64,000 nt of DNA from Actinomadura syzygii (GTDB taxonomy: Bacteria; Actinomycetota; Actinomycetes; Streptosporangiales; Streptosporangiaceae), in the NCBI RefSeq assembly GCF_008085905.1, contig NZ_VSFF01000006.1:62001-126000 (forward strand). The letters are read 5' to 3'. Below, piece by piece: positions 10,118 through 17,658 of this stretch. A model generated the notes under the pieces. That model saw only the letters and a list, made by a program, of their open reading frames with translations. It was not told the origin of the DNA and did not search any database. Within the stretch, counting starts at the first letter, position 1. Every line of letters starts with the position of its first letter. A program made the translations under genes and the position numbers.

Positions 10118-10148
10118 GCGTCGAGGCCTCATGATCGCCTTGCCTGGG
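10091..10148. terminator. Bidirectional terminator between tfuA and the hydratase-like operon
   Basis: A perfect 16-bp inverted repeat: CCCAGGCAAGGCGATC at 10091-10106 and its exact complement at 10133-10148. A smaller inner repeat (CATGAG/CTCATG) extends the stem inside the loop. The left arm lies in the last codons of tfuA, and the element sits 25 bp from the stop of the converging operon, so it probably ends transcription from both sides. Confidence 0.82.
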
Positions 10149-10172
10149 ACCGTGCGGGAGCGGTTCGGGCCG

Positions 10173-10508
10173 TCAGTCCACCGTCATCTTCTCGCGGACC
10201 TGGTCCATCTTGGAGCGCAGTTCCTCCTCGTCGAAGAAACCCCGGTCCATGAGCGTGTGCGCGACCGTCAGCGCCGACCGCGTCTGGACGGGAAAACGCG
10301 CATAAACGGTCTCCCCGAGCCGGTCCTCCAGATGACGGCGCTCCAGGTTGTCCAGCGCACCGCCTTCGGACAGGCACTCGCACGTCACCTGCATCCGCGA
10401 CTCCCAGACCTCGGGCTCGTGCTCGATGCAGCGGAGCGAGACGTCGGTGCGTTCCCCGATGTCGTCGAGCGTCTCGTGGAGCACTCCGTACCTCCGCGCC
10501 TCCGTCAC
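10173..10508 (-). CDS. Second nitrile hydratase beta N-terminal-like / thiocyanate hydrolase beta-like subunit
   Basis: 111 residues from a GTG that overlaps the stop of the alpha-like subunit gene (GTGA). It aligns by eye with the 137-residue subunit at 11498-11911: both contain TCECL near the middle, then a Leu/Arg helix (ERRHLEDRLGETVYARFPV) and a C-terminal helix with a DxGxF/L...EL pattern. These features resemble the helical N-terminal domain of nitrile hydratase beta (ScnB in thiocyanate hydrolase). A fourth subunit of this kind is not part of canonical SCNase (ScnABC), so it may form an unusual heterotetramer or be an activator-like partner. Confidence 0.72.
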   Translation of the reverse strand: MTEARRYGVLHETLDDIGERTDVSLRCIEHEPEVWESRMQVTCECLSEGGALDNLERRHLEDRLGETVYARFPVQTRSALTVAHTLMDRGFFDEEELRSKMDQVREKMTVD

Positions 10509-11194
10509 TGGTGCACCTCCCCCGCGGGCACCGGAACCCGGACCTTCGGATCGGGCAGCGCGACACCGATCATGGTGTCCCGGGTGACGATCTCCGCGAG
10601 CTCCTGCTCGCTCCACCCCTCGGTGCCGTCCGGCCGCATCGGCATGACCATGAACCGCGACTTCTGGTTGGAGTCGTGCACCCGGACCTCGACGTCGTCG
10701 GGCAGGTGCAGGCCGAACTCCGCGAGCACCTCGCGAGGCCGGTTCACCATGCGGCGGCGGTAGGCGGGCGTCCGGTACCAGTCCGGCGACATGCCGAGGA
10801 CAGGACGCGGGTAGCAGGAGCACAGCGTGCACACGATCACGTTGTGCACCTTCGGCGTGTTCTCCAGGACGTAGAAGAACGTGTAGTCGCTGGGCGTCCC
10901 GGTCCCGGTCGGCTGCAGCCAGTCGATGCCCACCTCCTTGCACGCCTCGGTCCCCTTGGTGAGGAGCTTCTCCTTGAAGGCCGGGTCCGACCACGCCTTG
11001 GCCACGAGCTTGGACCCGCCGTGCGGACCGACGCCGTCCGCCCACTCGGCGAACCGGCGGTGGTCCTCGGCCGAGAAGATGCCCTTCTCGATGGCCAGCT
11101 CGCGGACCGCGAGCTCGAGGATCTCGAACTCGCTGACCTTCGAGGACACCGGGAACGTGTTGTGCCCGTCGTGTCCGTCGTGCATCGAAGTCAT
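10505..11194 (-). CDS. Nitrile hydratase alpha-like / thiocyanate hydrolase gamma-like catalytic subunit
   Basis: 229 residues. The metal-binding motif VCTLCSC is at residues 121-127 (Cys122, Cys125, Cys127); the Thr after the first Cys is the cobalt-type form (iron enzymes have CSLCSC). The following YPRPVLGMSPDWYRTPAYR and the C-terminal EGWSEQELAEIVTRDTMIGV are typical of the alpha chain. In this family two of the Cys are oxidised to sulfinic and sulfenic acids and bind low-spin Co(III). The His-rich N-terminus (MTSMHDGHDGHN) may help metal capture. A GGAGGGG ribosome-binding site precedes the ATG. Substrate could be a nitrile, thiocyanate or something else; the subunit split favours the SCNase-like branch. 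Confidence 0.9.
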   Translation of the reverse strand: MTSMHDGHDGHNTFPVSSKVSEFEILELAVRELAIEKGIFSAEDHRRFAEWADGVGPHGGSKLVAKAWSDPAFKEKLLTKGTEACKEVGIDWLQPTGTGTPSDYTFFYVLENTPKVHNVIVCTLCSCYPRPVLGMSPDWYRTPAYRRRMVNRPREVLAEFGLHLPDDVEVRVHDSNQKSRFMVMPMRPDGTEGWSEQELAEIVTRDTMIGVALPDPKVRVPVPAGEVHQ

Positions 11195-11207
11195 TTCTTC
11201 CCCTCCG

Positions 11208-11498
11208 CTACGCCGGGACCAGCCAGCGCTCCGAGAACTCGGATTCGAGCGTGTCGATGGACTGGCCGGTGTAGCCCGGCCAGAGTTCGGTCTGCTTGAA
11301 CCGGACGACGTAGAACGGCTCCTTGCGGCCGGTCTCCATGCGATCGAACGCCTCGTCCTCGGGGATCACCCACTCGGGACGGTGCTCGACGACGACCCCG
11401 GTACGCCCGCGGGCGAACTTCTGAGTCCGGGTGTGGAAGAGCGTGGTCTCGTCGCGGACCGTGACCTCGTCGCCGATCGAGAACCTGGGATTGGCCAT
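11208..11498 (-). CDS. Nitrile hydratase beta C-terminal-like / thiocyanate hydrolase alpha-like subunit
   Basis: 96 residues of SH3-like beta-barrel type: FSIGDEVTVRD near the start, the middle ARGRTGVVVEHRPEWVIPED, and the final FYVVRFKQTELWPG. These match the C-terminal half of nitrile hydratase beta, which is a free subunit (ScnA) in thiocyanate hydrolase. Its start overlaps the preceding gene's stop as TGATG, and only 13 bp separate it from the alpha-like gene, consistent with stoichiometric production. No metal ligands are expected in this chain. Confidence 0.87.
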   Translation of the reverse strand: MANPRFSIGDEVTVRDETTLFHTRTQKFARGRTGVVVEHRPEWVIPEDEAFDRMETGRKEPFYVVRFKQTELWPGYTGQSIDTLESEFSERWLVPA

Positions 11499-11911
11499 CA
11501 GTCCCTCGCCTCCAGTCGGGCCCGGATCTCATCGATCTTCTGGCCGAGTTCGTCGGTGGTGATGAGGCCCTTGTCCACCAGCGTCTTGGCGGCGACGGTG
11601 ATCCACCGCGCGTAATAGGGAAGCCCGAAGTACATCGTGGCCCCCAGGTCGTTCTCCGCGCGCCGCCGCATCTCGGAGTTCCAGGCCCCGCGCCAGCCGA
11701 GGCATTCGCAGGTGAGATAAGTGTTCATCTCCCAGTCCTCCTCACCCTTTTCGAGGTAGGGAGTGGGAGCGTCGGGCTGACCACCGACATCGTGCAGCAC
11801 CGAGCGGAGGGCCGCGTACAACTCGTTCGGTATCTGGTACGGCGAGTCCAGCACATTCCGCTCTTCCGGCGCCAGGTGCCGAACTCGCTCCATCAGCGTG
11901 GCGTACTGCAT
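11498..11911 (-). CDS. Nitrile hydratase beta N-terminal-like / thiocyanate hydrolase beta-like subunit
   Basis: 137 residues from an ATG preceded by GAAAGGAGA. First gene of the four-gene operon. The sequence is alpha-helical, with TYLTCECLGWRGAWNSEMRR in the middle and a C-terminal KTLVDKGLITTDELGQKID helix pattern as in nitrile hydratase beta N-terminal domains. The same TCECL string recurs in the fourth subunit, and the two Cys of CEC could bind a metal or form a bridge. An upstream ATG in the same frame (12031) would add 40 residues of low-complexity translation and lacks a ribosome-binding site. Confidence 0.82.
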   Translation of the reverse strand: MQYATLMERVRHLAPEERNVLDSPYQIPNELYAALRSVLHDVGGQPDAPTPYLEKGEEDWEMNTYLTCECLGWRGAWNSEMRRRAENDLGATMYFGLPYYARWITVAAKTLVDKGLITTDELGQKIDEIRARLEARD

Positions 11912-12218
11912 CGTCGTGAGTCTCCTTTCGGGTGGAGAACACCGGACGCCCGAGGTTCTAACCCGGGGGGCCCACCGAAACCGGAGGACCATCGCAACTT
12001 TCGGCAAAGCAAGTTTGACCTGCAATAACATCCCTCTGAGTGATCATTGTCGGGAACGAGGTACGTCTCGCCCGGGACGGTTCGCGGTCGCGGCGGGACC
12101 GCGGCGAGTCGACCACCGAAACGGCATTTCTGGAGCAACGACACTTTCCCGGGGGTTGCAATTGCAGACGCATGTGCCAGAAGGGCGACACGCGGCGGCC
12201 GCCGGCACGGGCGGCGAG
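11912..12218. promoter_or_regulatory. Shared intergenic region of the hydratase-like operon and the ferredoxin/cobalt-transport genes
   Basis: About 300 bp without a gene, between two divergent transcription units, so promoters for both should lie here. It is less GC-rich around 11990-12045 than its surroundings. I see no cobalamin riboswitch core (no B12 box) and no clear palindromic operator. The centre of the AT-richer part is the likeliest promoter area. Confidence 0.4.
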
Positions 12219-12614
12219 GTGAGCGCGCGGACCGGCGGTCCGCCGGCCGCGCGGGCGCCCCAGCCCAGGTGCACGGTCACCGTGTGCCGCGGCTGCTGCT
12301 GCGGCACCGACCGGCGGAACCCCGGCATCGACCACGACGTCCTGGAACGGCGGCTCCGCCGCCAGCTGGCCCATGACGTCCGCGTCCGCTACACCGACTG
12401 CCTCGGGCCGTGCACCCACGCCAACATCATCGTGATCAACCCCTCCGCCGCGGGGCGGGCCGCCGGCGGACGGACGACCTGGATCGGCCACGTCCTCGAC
12501 ACGGGGGCCGTGGACGACATCACCGCGTGGGCGAACGCCGGCGGGCCCGGCATGGCCGAACCGCCCGCCACGATCGATCTGTACGCCTTCAAACCGCCGA
12601 GGCACGGCCACTGA
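12219..12614 (+). CDS. Thioredoxin-fold [2Fe-2S] ferredoxin-like protein
   Basis: 131 residues from a GTG at 12219; an in-frame GTG at 12174 is possible. Four Cys ligands of the thioredoxin-like [2Fe-2S] fold appear as VCRGCCCG near the start and TDCLGPCTHAN in the middle, followed by a beta strand and WIGHVLD. Proteins of this type are found next to CbtA/CbtB or cobalamin genes in actinobacteria and are predicted electron carriers. It starts the plus-strand group that continues with a small unknown protein and the cobalt transporter genes. The function in this locus is inferred from position. Confidence 0.8.
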   Translation: MSARTGGPPAARAPQPRCTVTVCRGCCCGTDRRNPGIDHDVLERRLRRQLAHDVRVRYTDCLGPCTHANIIVINPSAAGRAAGGRTTWIGHVLDTGAVDDITAWANAGGPGMAEPPATIDLYAFKPPRHGH

Positions 12615-12774
12615 CACGCCGGTGCCGCTTCGCCCCGGGGAAGGGGCGTCCGCTTCCGCGAGGGTCACGCGGAGGTGAATTCGGTAAAGCCCCGATGGTG
12701 GTTATGGGCGTAACCGGAGGGCACGACGCGGGCGTGGCGCACGAGGGCGCCACGCCCGCGAAAGGGAGTGAACC

Positions 12775-13089
12775 GTGGCTGATTTCGAGAAGAGGCTGGC
12801 CTGTGTCATCGACGCGAAGGGCGGCGTCGTGCGCGGATATCTGGTCGAAGGCTGCGCCTTCGACGGCACCAACGAGTACATCGTCACCTGGGGAGTGCCG
12901 CTTTTCGGCGGTGACGCCAAGACGAACTTCGCCGGCACGATCGGCAGCGCCGAGAGCGAACCCGTGGAACCTGGCCTGATCACGGTGGGCCTGGGCGACC
13001 AGCAGAACGAGCTCCGGGTGCGCACGTTCGCCCCGGACGGATCTCCGGCCCCGCGCTCCTTTCACATCGCCTGCTTCCGCGATCAATAG
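12775..13089 (+). CDS. Small protein of unknown function in the cobalt/hydratase locus
   Basis: 104 residues from a GTG with AAAGGGAG upstream. The protein is soluble, mixed alpha/beta, with repeated Gly and strand-like stretches (NEYIVTWGVPLFGG, LITVGLGDQQNELRVRTF) and no signal peptide or transmembrane segment. I do not recognise a family. It lies 160 bp after the ferredoxin-like gene and 212 bp before cbtB in the same orientation. A chaperone or activator role for the cobalt enzyme is possible but unsupported by any motif. Confidence 0.65.
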   Translation: MADFEKRLACVIDAKGGVVRGYLVEGCAFDGTNEYIVTWGVPLFGGDAKTNFAGTIGSAESEPVEPGLITVGLGDQQNELRVRTFAPDGSPAPRSFHIACFRDQ

Positions 13090-13301
13090 ACATGGCGGAA
13101 CATCCTGATCACAAGTCAAGATCGGGAAATTGCATTCCAGCAGCACATCGATCCATGGAGCAACTTGACCGAAACATCGTTGGCCGGTGACTTCATCTTG
13201 GCACCGTGTTACCTTTCCCTTTGGAGAGAGGTCGGCCGCCCCGGAATGGCAGTGATCGGATATTCCGGGATCACGGCCCGACACATGAAGGAGGGAAATC
13301 C

Positions 13302-13520
13302 ATGGCCAACCCCGCAGCGCCCGTCGCCCCGAGCCGTCCCGTCCCCGCGCGCCTGCCGCTGCGGGAGATCGTGCCGTGGGCGGTCTTCGCCGCGGTCCTC
13401 GGGCTCGTGATCCTCTACTTCGTCGGAGCCGAGCAGGGCGCGGTGTCGCTGTTCGGGGGGACCGGGATCCATGAGTTCATGCACGACGGCCGGCACCTGC
13501 TCGGATCGCCCTGCCACTGA
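13302..13520 (+). CDS. cbtB: Cobalt transporter subunit CbtB
   Basis: 72 residues with one transmembrane helix (PWAVFAAVLGLVILYFVGAE) and the conserved C-terminal HEFMHDGRHLLG, whose His residues are the family mark and a likely metal site. The ATG has AAGGAGGG at ideal spacing. CbtB works with CbtA, whose gene starts 20 bp later. In most bacteria cbtAB is controlled by a cobalamin riboswitch; none is visible in the 212 bp upstream, so control here may be tied to the neighbouring cobalt enzyme instead. Confidence 0.9.
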   Translation: MANPAAPVAPSRPVPARLPLREIVPWAVFAAVLGLVILYFVGAEQGAVSLFGGTGIHEFMHDGRHLLGSPCH

Positions 13521-13539
13521 CGTCCCGGAGAGGCGCACC

Positions 13540-14322
13540 ATGATCCGCGCACTGCTTGTCCGCGGCATGCTGGCCGGGCTCGCCGGCGGGATCGTCGCCA
13601 CCGTGTTCGCCTGGTTCATCGGCGAACCGCAGATCCGCGACGCCATCGGCTTCGAAGAGGGGCACGCCGCCGAGGGCGGGCACGAACACGCGGCCGTCAC
13701 GGGCGGGCACGTCCATGACGCGGCCGAGGTGGTCGTCTCCCGCGGCGTGCAGGAGACGCTCGGGCTGTCGGTCGCGCTCACCCTCTTCGGCGTCGCGATC
13801 GGCGGCATCTTCGCGCTGGTCTTCGCCGGGTTCCACGGACGCCTCGGCGCCCTCACCGCCCGCCCGACCGCGGCCCTGGTCGCGGGGGGCGGCTTCGTCG
13901 TCGTGGGCCTCGCGCCCTTCCTGAAGTACCCGGCGAACCCCCCGGCGGTCGGCGAGGAGGATACCGTCGGCGACCGGACGGCCCTGTATCTGGCGATGAT
14001 CGCCATCAGCGTCGTCGCGGCGGTCGTCGCGGCGCAGACCGGCCGCCGGCTGGCCGCCCGGCTCGGCGGGTGGAACGCCGTCGTGACCGGTGGGGCGGTC
14101 TTCGCCGTCCTGGTCGGCGTCGCCTATCTGGCACTGCCCACCGTCAACGAGGTACCCGCCGACTTCCCGGCCGCCGTGCTGTGGAGGTTCAGGCTCGCCT
14201 CACTCGGTACGCAGGCGGTCGTCTGGACGGTCCTCGGCCTCGTCTTCGGCGCGCTCGCGGCCCGGGTCCTGGACAGGGAGTCCGTCCGTTCGAACGAGCT
14301 TCCCGCCATGACCAATACATGA
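13540..14322 (+). CDS. cbtA: Cobalt transporter CbtA
   Basis: 260 residues, about six transmembrane segments. The family pattern is N-terminal LLVRGMLAGLAGGIVATVFAW followed by a His-rich loop (GHAAEGGHEH and GGHVHDAAE) that probably binds Co2+, then alternating helices and LKYPANPP. An RBS CGGAGAGG precedes the ATG. Together with CbtB it forms a predicted cobalt uptake system. Its place next to a Co-type nitrile hydratase-like operon suggests it supplies that enzyme, as other nitrile hydratase operons carry their own cobalt importer. Confidence 0.9.
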   Translation: MIRALLVRGMLAGLAGGIVATVFAWFIGEPQIRDAIGFEEGHAAEGGHEHAAVTGGHVHDAAEVVVSRGVQETLGLSVALTLFGVAIGGIFALVFAGFHGRLGALTARPTAALVAGGGFVVVGLAPFLKYPANPPAVGEEDTVGDRTALYLAMIAISVVAAVVAAQTGRRLAARLGGWNAVVTGGAVFAVLVGVAYLALPTVNEVPADFPAAVLWRFRLASLGTQAVVWTVLGLVFGALAARVLDRESVRSNELPAMTNT

Positions 14323-14354
14323 CCGGATAGCCGATTCAGCGTTTTCTTCGAGGC

Positions 14355-14398
14355 AGGCGGGTCGCGTCAATTACCGGAACTCGACGCAAGACCCGCCT
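14355..14398. terminator. Terminator hairpin after cbtA
   Basis: Arms AGGCGGGT (14355-14362) and ACCCGCCT (14391-14398) pair perfectly, and an inner GCGTC/GACGC pair extends the stem. It lies about 30 bp after the cbtA stop and before the DUF1275 gene, closing the cobalt-transport unit. Confidence 0.7.
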
Positions 14399-14493
14399 CC
14401 TTCATCACCGCCCTATCCCCATAGCCGCTATCCGCGCCGCGCGCACCGCACTGCTTCGCAGCCCCGCGCCCGCCCACCTGCGAGAATGCGCGG

Positions 14494-15177
14494 GTGCCCG
14501 AACCGCGCGATCATGGACCACTGCCGCCCTTGCTCGTCCTCCTCACGGTCATGACCGGATTGGTGGACTCGGTCAGCTATCTGGAACTCGGCAATGTCTT
14601 CGTCGCCAATATGACGGGAAATATCATCTTTCTCGGCCTGGGGTTGGCCACCAAAGGGCAGACGGGCGAGATCCAGCCGACCACCCTGTCGACCCTCTGC
14701 TTCTGCGCCGGCGCCGCCGTCGGCGGGCATCTGGCCTTCAACAAGATCACCCACCGCGGGCGGCTGCTCGGCGCGGCCACCGCCGTCCAGACCTTCGCCA
14801 TCCTCGTCGCCGCCCTGCTGGTGTCGGCACTGGGGCACACCGACAAGCCCGGCAGGCTGGTGACGATCGCCATCCTGGCCTCCTCGATGGGCTGGCAGTA
14901 CGCGATCATCCGGCGGCTGGAGGTGCCCGACTTCCGGACCGTCGTGGTCACCACCACGATCACCGCACTGGTCGCCGACCGCGACGAGCCCAAGGAACGC
15001 ATCGTGCGCCGGACCCTGTCGGTCGCCACCCTCCTGCTGGGCGCGGCGATCGGCGCCGTCCTCATCCGCGAGGTCGCCGTGGCGGCCCCGCTGTGGTGCG
15101 CCGCCACCATCCTCGCCGTGGTCTCCGCCGCCTCCTACATCACCGCTAGCCACGACGACAGTAACCATTGGGGCTGA
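14494..15177 (+). CDS. DUF1275 (YoaK-like) membrane protein
   Basis: 227 residues, six predicted transmembrane segments. It opens with PLLVLLTVMTGLVDSVSYLELGNVFVANMTGN, split here by its first helix; the motifs GLVDSVSYLELG and FVANMTGNIIFLG define DUF1275 (YoaK family). The C-terminus ends after the last helix with a short polar tail. The function of the family is not established. The GTG start was chosen from the family's N-terminus. No operon partner. Confidence 0.87.
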   Translation: MPEPRDHGPLPPLLVLLTVMTGLVDSVSYLELGNVFVANMTGNIIFLGLGLATKGQTGEIQPTTLSTLCFCAGAAVGGHLAFNKITHRGRLLGAATAVQTFAILVAALLVSALGHTDKPGRLVTIAILASSMGWQYAIIRRLEVPDFRTVVVTTTITALVADRDEPKERIVRRTLSVATLLLGAAIGAVLIREVAVAAPLWCAATILAVVSAASYITASHDDSNHWG

Positions 15178-15549
15178 CCCAGCCAACCGGTATTCCGCTA
15201 CGCAGCGCGCCATTTCGCCATAATGGCTGCCCGGGGCCACCGTGTTCCTGCAGCAGGATGATGAGGAATTGGCAGGCGGCACCGTACTAGAGCATCGGAC
15301 GATTCCATGCGCCGACGTGAGATCCCCGAAAACTAGGCGCGGCGCTCCGAGGCTGGGCACCTTTTTCCAGCAAGGTCCGCCAGGTCCGAAGACGGTCAGC
15401 CCACCATCGGCGAAGCCCCAGTATCGCGGCACAGGCGAGCGTCTTAGCGTGCATGGAGGGCCGGGGAGAGGCGCATAGATTTCGCCATCCGCCCTGTCGT
15501 GTTGCGGACATCGACCCTTGAAAAGGGCGGTGCCTTACTCGCAGACGGC
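15178..15549. other. No gene recognised
   Basis: Several short frames cross this stretch on both strands, none with a convincing start or family. The composition is slightly lower in GC. It ends at the first copy of a direct repeat and probably consists of insertion-derived debris. Confidence 0.4.
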
Positions 15550-15581
15550 ACCTGACTTGGCTCAAGATCGCTGATCTTGGG

Positions 15582-15643
15582 TAGGGTGCTGGCTGTTGAG
15601 CTGCGGTTTCGTCGTGTGAACGGCGAAAATCTGCGCACTAAGC
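15582..15643 (+). repeat. 62-bp direct repeat, copy 1
   Basis: Almost identical (one mismatch seen) to 16800-16861. The core TTTCGTCGTGTGAACGGCGA is part of a short hairpin. Just to the left, copy 1 carries a palindromic insertion (CAAGATC gct GATCTTG, about 15560-15577) that copy 2 lacks, while both copies share ACCTGACTT before it. The pair brackets the epoxide hydrolase relic and the VOC gene. Confidence 0.85.
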
Positions 15644-15651
15644 GGCCGGTT

Positions 15652-16419
15652 CTAGGGGTCTGCCCATCGCTTCCCGGTTACGGCTTCAGCGACAAGCCGG
15701 CCGCGCCGGGGTGGGGGATCGAGCGGATATCCGACGCGTGGTGCGAGCTGATGGCCCGGCTGGGCTACCGGCGGTTCGGCGCCCAGGGCAGCGACTGGGG
15801 CACCAGCATCGCCACGAGCGTCGGTCAACGGCAACCCGATCGGGTCGCCGGCATCCATCTCATGCCGCCGCTCGCACCGCCCGATCCGGCCACGTTGGAC
15901 GACCTCACCGGTGCCGAGCGGGCGGCGCTCGCGACACTGCGGGAGGCGGACGAATGGGGCTCCGGATACTCGGCGCAGCAGTCGACCCGGCCGCAGACGG
16001 TCGGCTACGGGCTGGTCGACTCGCCGGCCGCCCTCTGCGCCTGGATCGTCGAGAAGTTCTGGTCGTGGACCGACTCCGGTGGCGACCTGCATCGGGATAT
16101 TACCCGGGATGAGCTGCTCGACAACCTGATGCTCTACTGGCTGCCCGGCACCGGTGCCTCATCCGCCCGGCTGTACTGGGAAAGCCTCCGGCAGGTCAAC
16201 GAATAGATCTCCGGGTCGGCCGGCGCGCCGGTGACCGTACCCACCGGCTGTTCGGTCTTCCCCAAGGAGCTGCAGCGCCCGTCTCGGCGGTGGGCGGAGC
16301 GCCGGTTCCCGAACATCCGGTACTGGAACGAGCCCGGCAAGGGCGGCCACTTCGCGGCGTTCGAGCGGCCGGCGTTGTTCGTCGACGAGGTCCGGTCATT
16401 CTTCCGGCTGGTCCGCTGA
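15652..16419 (+). pseudogene. Truncated epoxide hydrolase (alpha/beta hydrolase) relic
   Basis: The frame reads SLPGYGFSDKPAAPGWGIER, then GSDWGTSIATSVG containing the nucleophile Asp of microsomal-type epoxide hydrolases, and continues to GKGGHFAAFERPALFVDEV with the catalytic His. About 110 N-terminal residues are missing: homology starts directly after repeat copy 1. A TAG at 16204-16206 interrupts the frame 71 codons before the natural stop. Both defects indicate a non-functional gene. The upstream truncation suggests a recombination event at the repeat. Confidence 0.82.
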
Positions 16420-16422
16420 TGG

Positions 16423-16779
16423 TCACCCGTACTCGGTAAGCGGCTGGCTAAAGATCAACAAGTGCCCATCGGGTGTCCGTACGTTGAAGTCGCGCATCCC
16501 GTAGGGCCGGTCAGCCAGTGGCTCGACGATGTCGGCGCCGCGGGCGCGCAGCTCGTCGTGGCAGGAATCGACGTCGTCGACGACAACCGTCACCCTGGCC
16601 GGGCCGACGCTGCTTTCGGCGTACAGGTGGAACTCGGCGGTGTCGCGGATCACGGCCGCGTAGCTAGGTGGGGTCTCCCAGGTGAATATGGTGTCGAATC
16701 CGAGCACGTCCGTGAAGTACGACCGCGCTGCCTGCACATCTCGGCACGGCAGCACGGGAACCGCCACCCGCATGACCAC
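16423..16779 (-). CDS. VOC (glyoxalase/bleomycin-resistance) family protein
   Basis: 118 residues with the paired beta-alpha-beta-beta-beta modules of the vicinal oxygen chelate superfamily: MRVAVPVLPCRDVQAARSYF at the start, ESSVGPARVTVVVDDVDSCH in the middle and MRDFNVRTPDGHLLIFSQP at the end. Possible metal ligands include the His of EFHLYAE and the C-terminal Asp/His pair in PDGH. Function could be resistance or isomerisation; the family alone does not tell. Its stop is 4 bp from the end of the converging epoxide hydrolase relic, and both lie between the two 62-bp repeats. Confidence 0.88.
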   Translation of the reverse strand: MVMRVAVPVLPCRDVQAARSYFTDVLGFDTIFTWETPPSYAAVIRDTAEFHLYAESSVGPARVTVVVDDVDSCHDELRARGADIVEPLADRPYGMRDFNVRTPDGHLLIFSQPLTEYG

Positions 16780-16799
16780 TCCGTCACCTTACCTGACTT

Positions 16800-16861
16800 T
16801 AGGGTGCTGGCTGTTGAGCTGCGGTTTCGTCGTGTGAACGACGAAAATCTGCGCACTAAGC
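16800..16861 (+). repeat. 62-bp direct repeat, copy 2
   Basis: Second copy of the repeat at 15582-15643. Here the palindrome is perfect: TTTCGTCGT, loop GTGA, ACGACGAAA. The repeat abuts the end of an IS3-type orfA fragment on the minus strand, so it may be part of, or a junction with, that element. Confidence 0.85.
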
Positions 16862-17118
16862 AGCTCGATGGCCGACGGGCGATGGCCAACTCAGTCTCCA
16901 GTTCAGCGATCCGGCACCGCGCCGCGACCAACTCGGCCCGGTCGGTCGCGGTTAACCCGGGCTCCAGGCCGGAGTCCGATGCGGTCTTGGCGCAGCCACA
17001 CGTAGAGAGACTGGCTGGGTAGGTCCAGATCGGCGGCGACCTGCCGGACCGGCCGCCCAGCCTTCACCAGATCCAGCACCTTGCGCCGGAACTCGGGGGT
17101 TACTCCGACCTCGGACAC
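16862..17118 (-). pseudogene. IS3-family orfA fragment
   Basis: Minus-strand reading gives SEVGVTPEFRRKVLDLVKAG, then RQVAADLDLPSQSLYVWLRQ (an IS3 orfA HTH), and after a frameshift RIAELETELAIARR (the leucine-zipper part). No orfB follows; the fragment ends at repeat copy 2. A related orfA fragment is at 37220 on the plus strand. Not functional. Confidence 0.8.
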
Positions 17119-17272
17119 ATCTCATGTTCAGGTGCCAGGCCTCTGACCTGGCATTTTCACCTTTTCGTGGCATGGAGCCAGACCCACGGACCGACAAGAG
17201 CGCAGGTCAGCAACATGGGGTTCATGTCCCCGGGTTCTCCCTATTTGCGCACGTCTTGGCGTAGCGCCTCTC
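17108..17272. repeat. About 165-bp imperfect direct repeat, copy 1
   Basis: Clearly related along its length to 19284-19446 (shared landmarks: CGGACACATCTC, CTCTGA.CTGGC with a small hairpin around it, TTTCGTG, CCCGGGTTCT and GCGCACGT/TGCACGT). Copy 1 includes the upstream region of the orfA fragment. The remainder to 17658 has no gene that I can support; the open frame running through it is an N-terminal extension of the next gene without family content. Confidence 0.6.
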
Positions 17273-17658
17273 TGTCGAGAGGTACAGCCGATCGGACCTC
17301 GCAGCTGCGGACGGCACCGGAACTGCGTGGCGGCGGCGCTGGTATCTGGTGCGGGACCGGGGGTGTTCCGTCCACTCACTCCCCCCATCAACCGATCATC
17401 AGTCGGCACGAGCCGTGTGCGCTTCGACACCTTGATGATCTCATCACCCCGGCTTCGGGCGATCAGGATGGTGTCCGTACTGGCGATAGAACCTCCCTGC
17501 CTCATCAGATAGAAGGTGACCACGTAACGACAACTCTTCGAGCCAAGTGGCGGCGACCGGGTTCGCATCCGTTACCTGAGCAACCGGTCAATCCCCTTGC
17601 ATGTGCGACTAAGGCCCTGAAAGGCTTTATTGTGGTCGAGGCGCAGGGGAGGCCGGTC

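Noticed and set aside
11930..11990. tRNA-like T-arm upstream of the hydratase-like operon
   Set aside because: GGTTCTAACC resembles a T loop, but no acceptor or anticodon arm could be drawn.
13090..13301. Cobalamin riboswitch upstream of cbtB
   Set aside because: Expected for cbtAB, but no B12 box or core junction sequences were seen.
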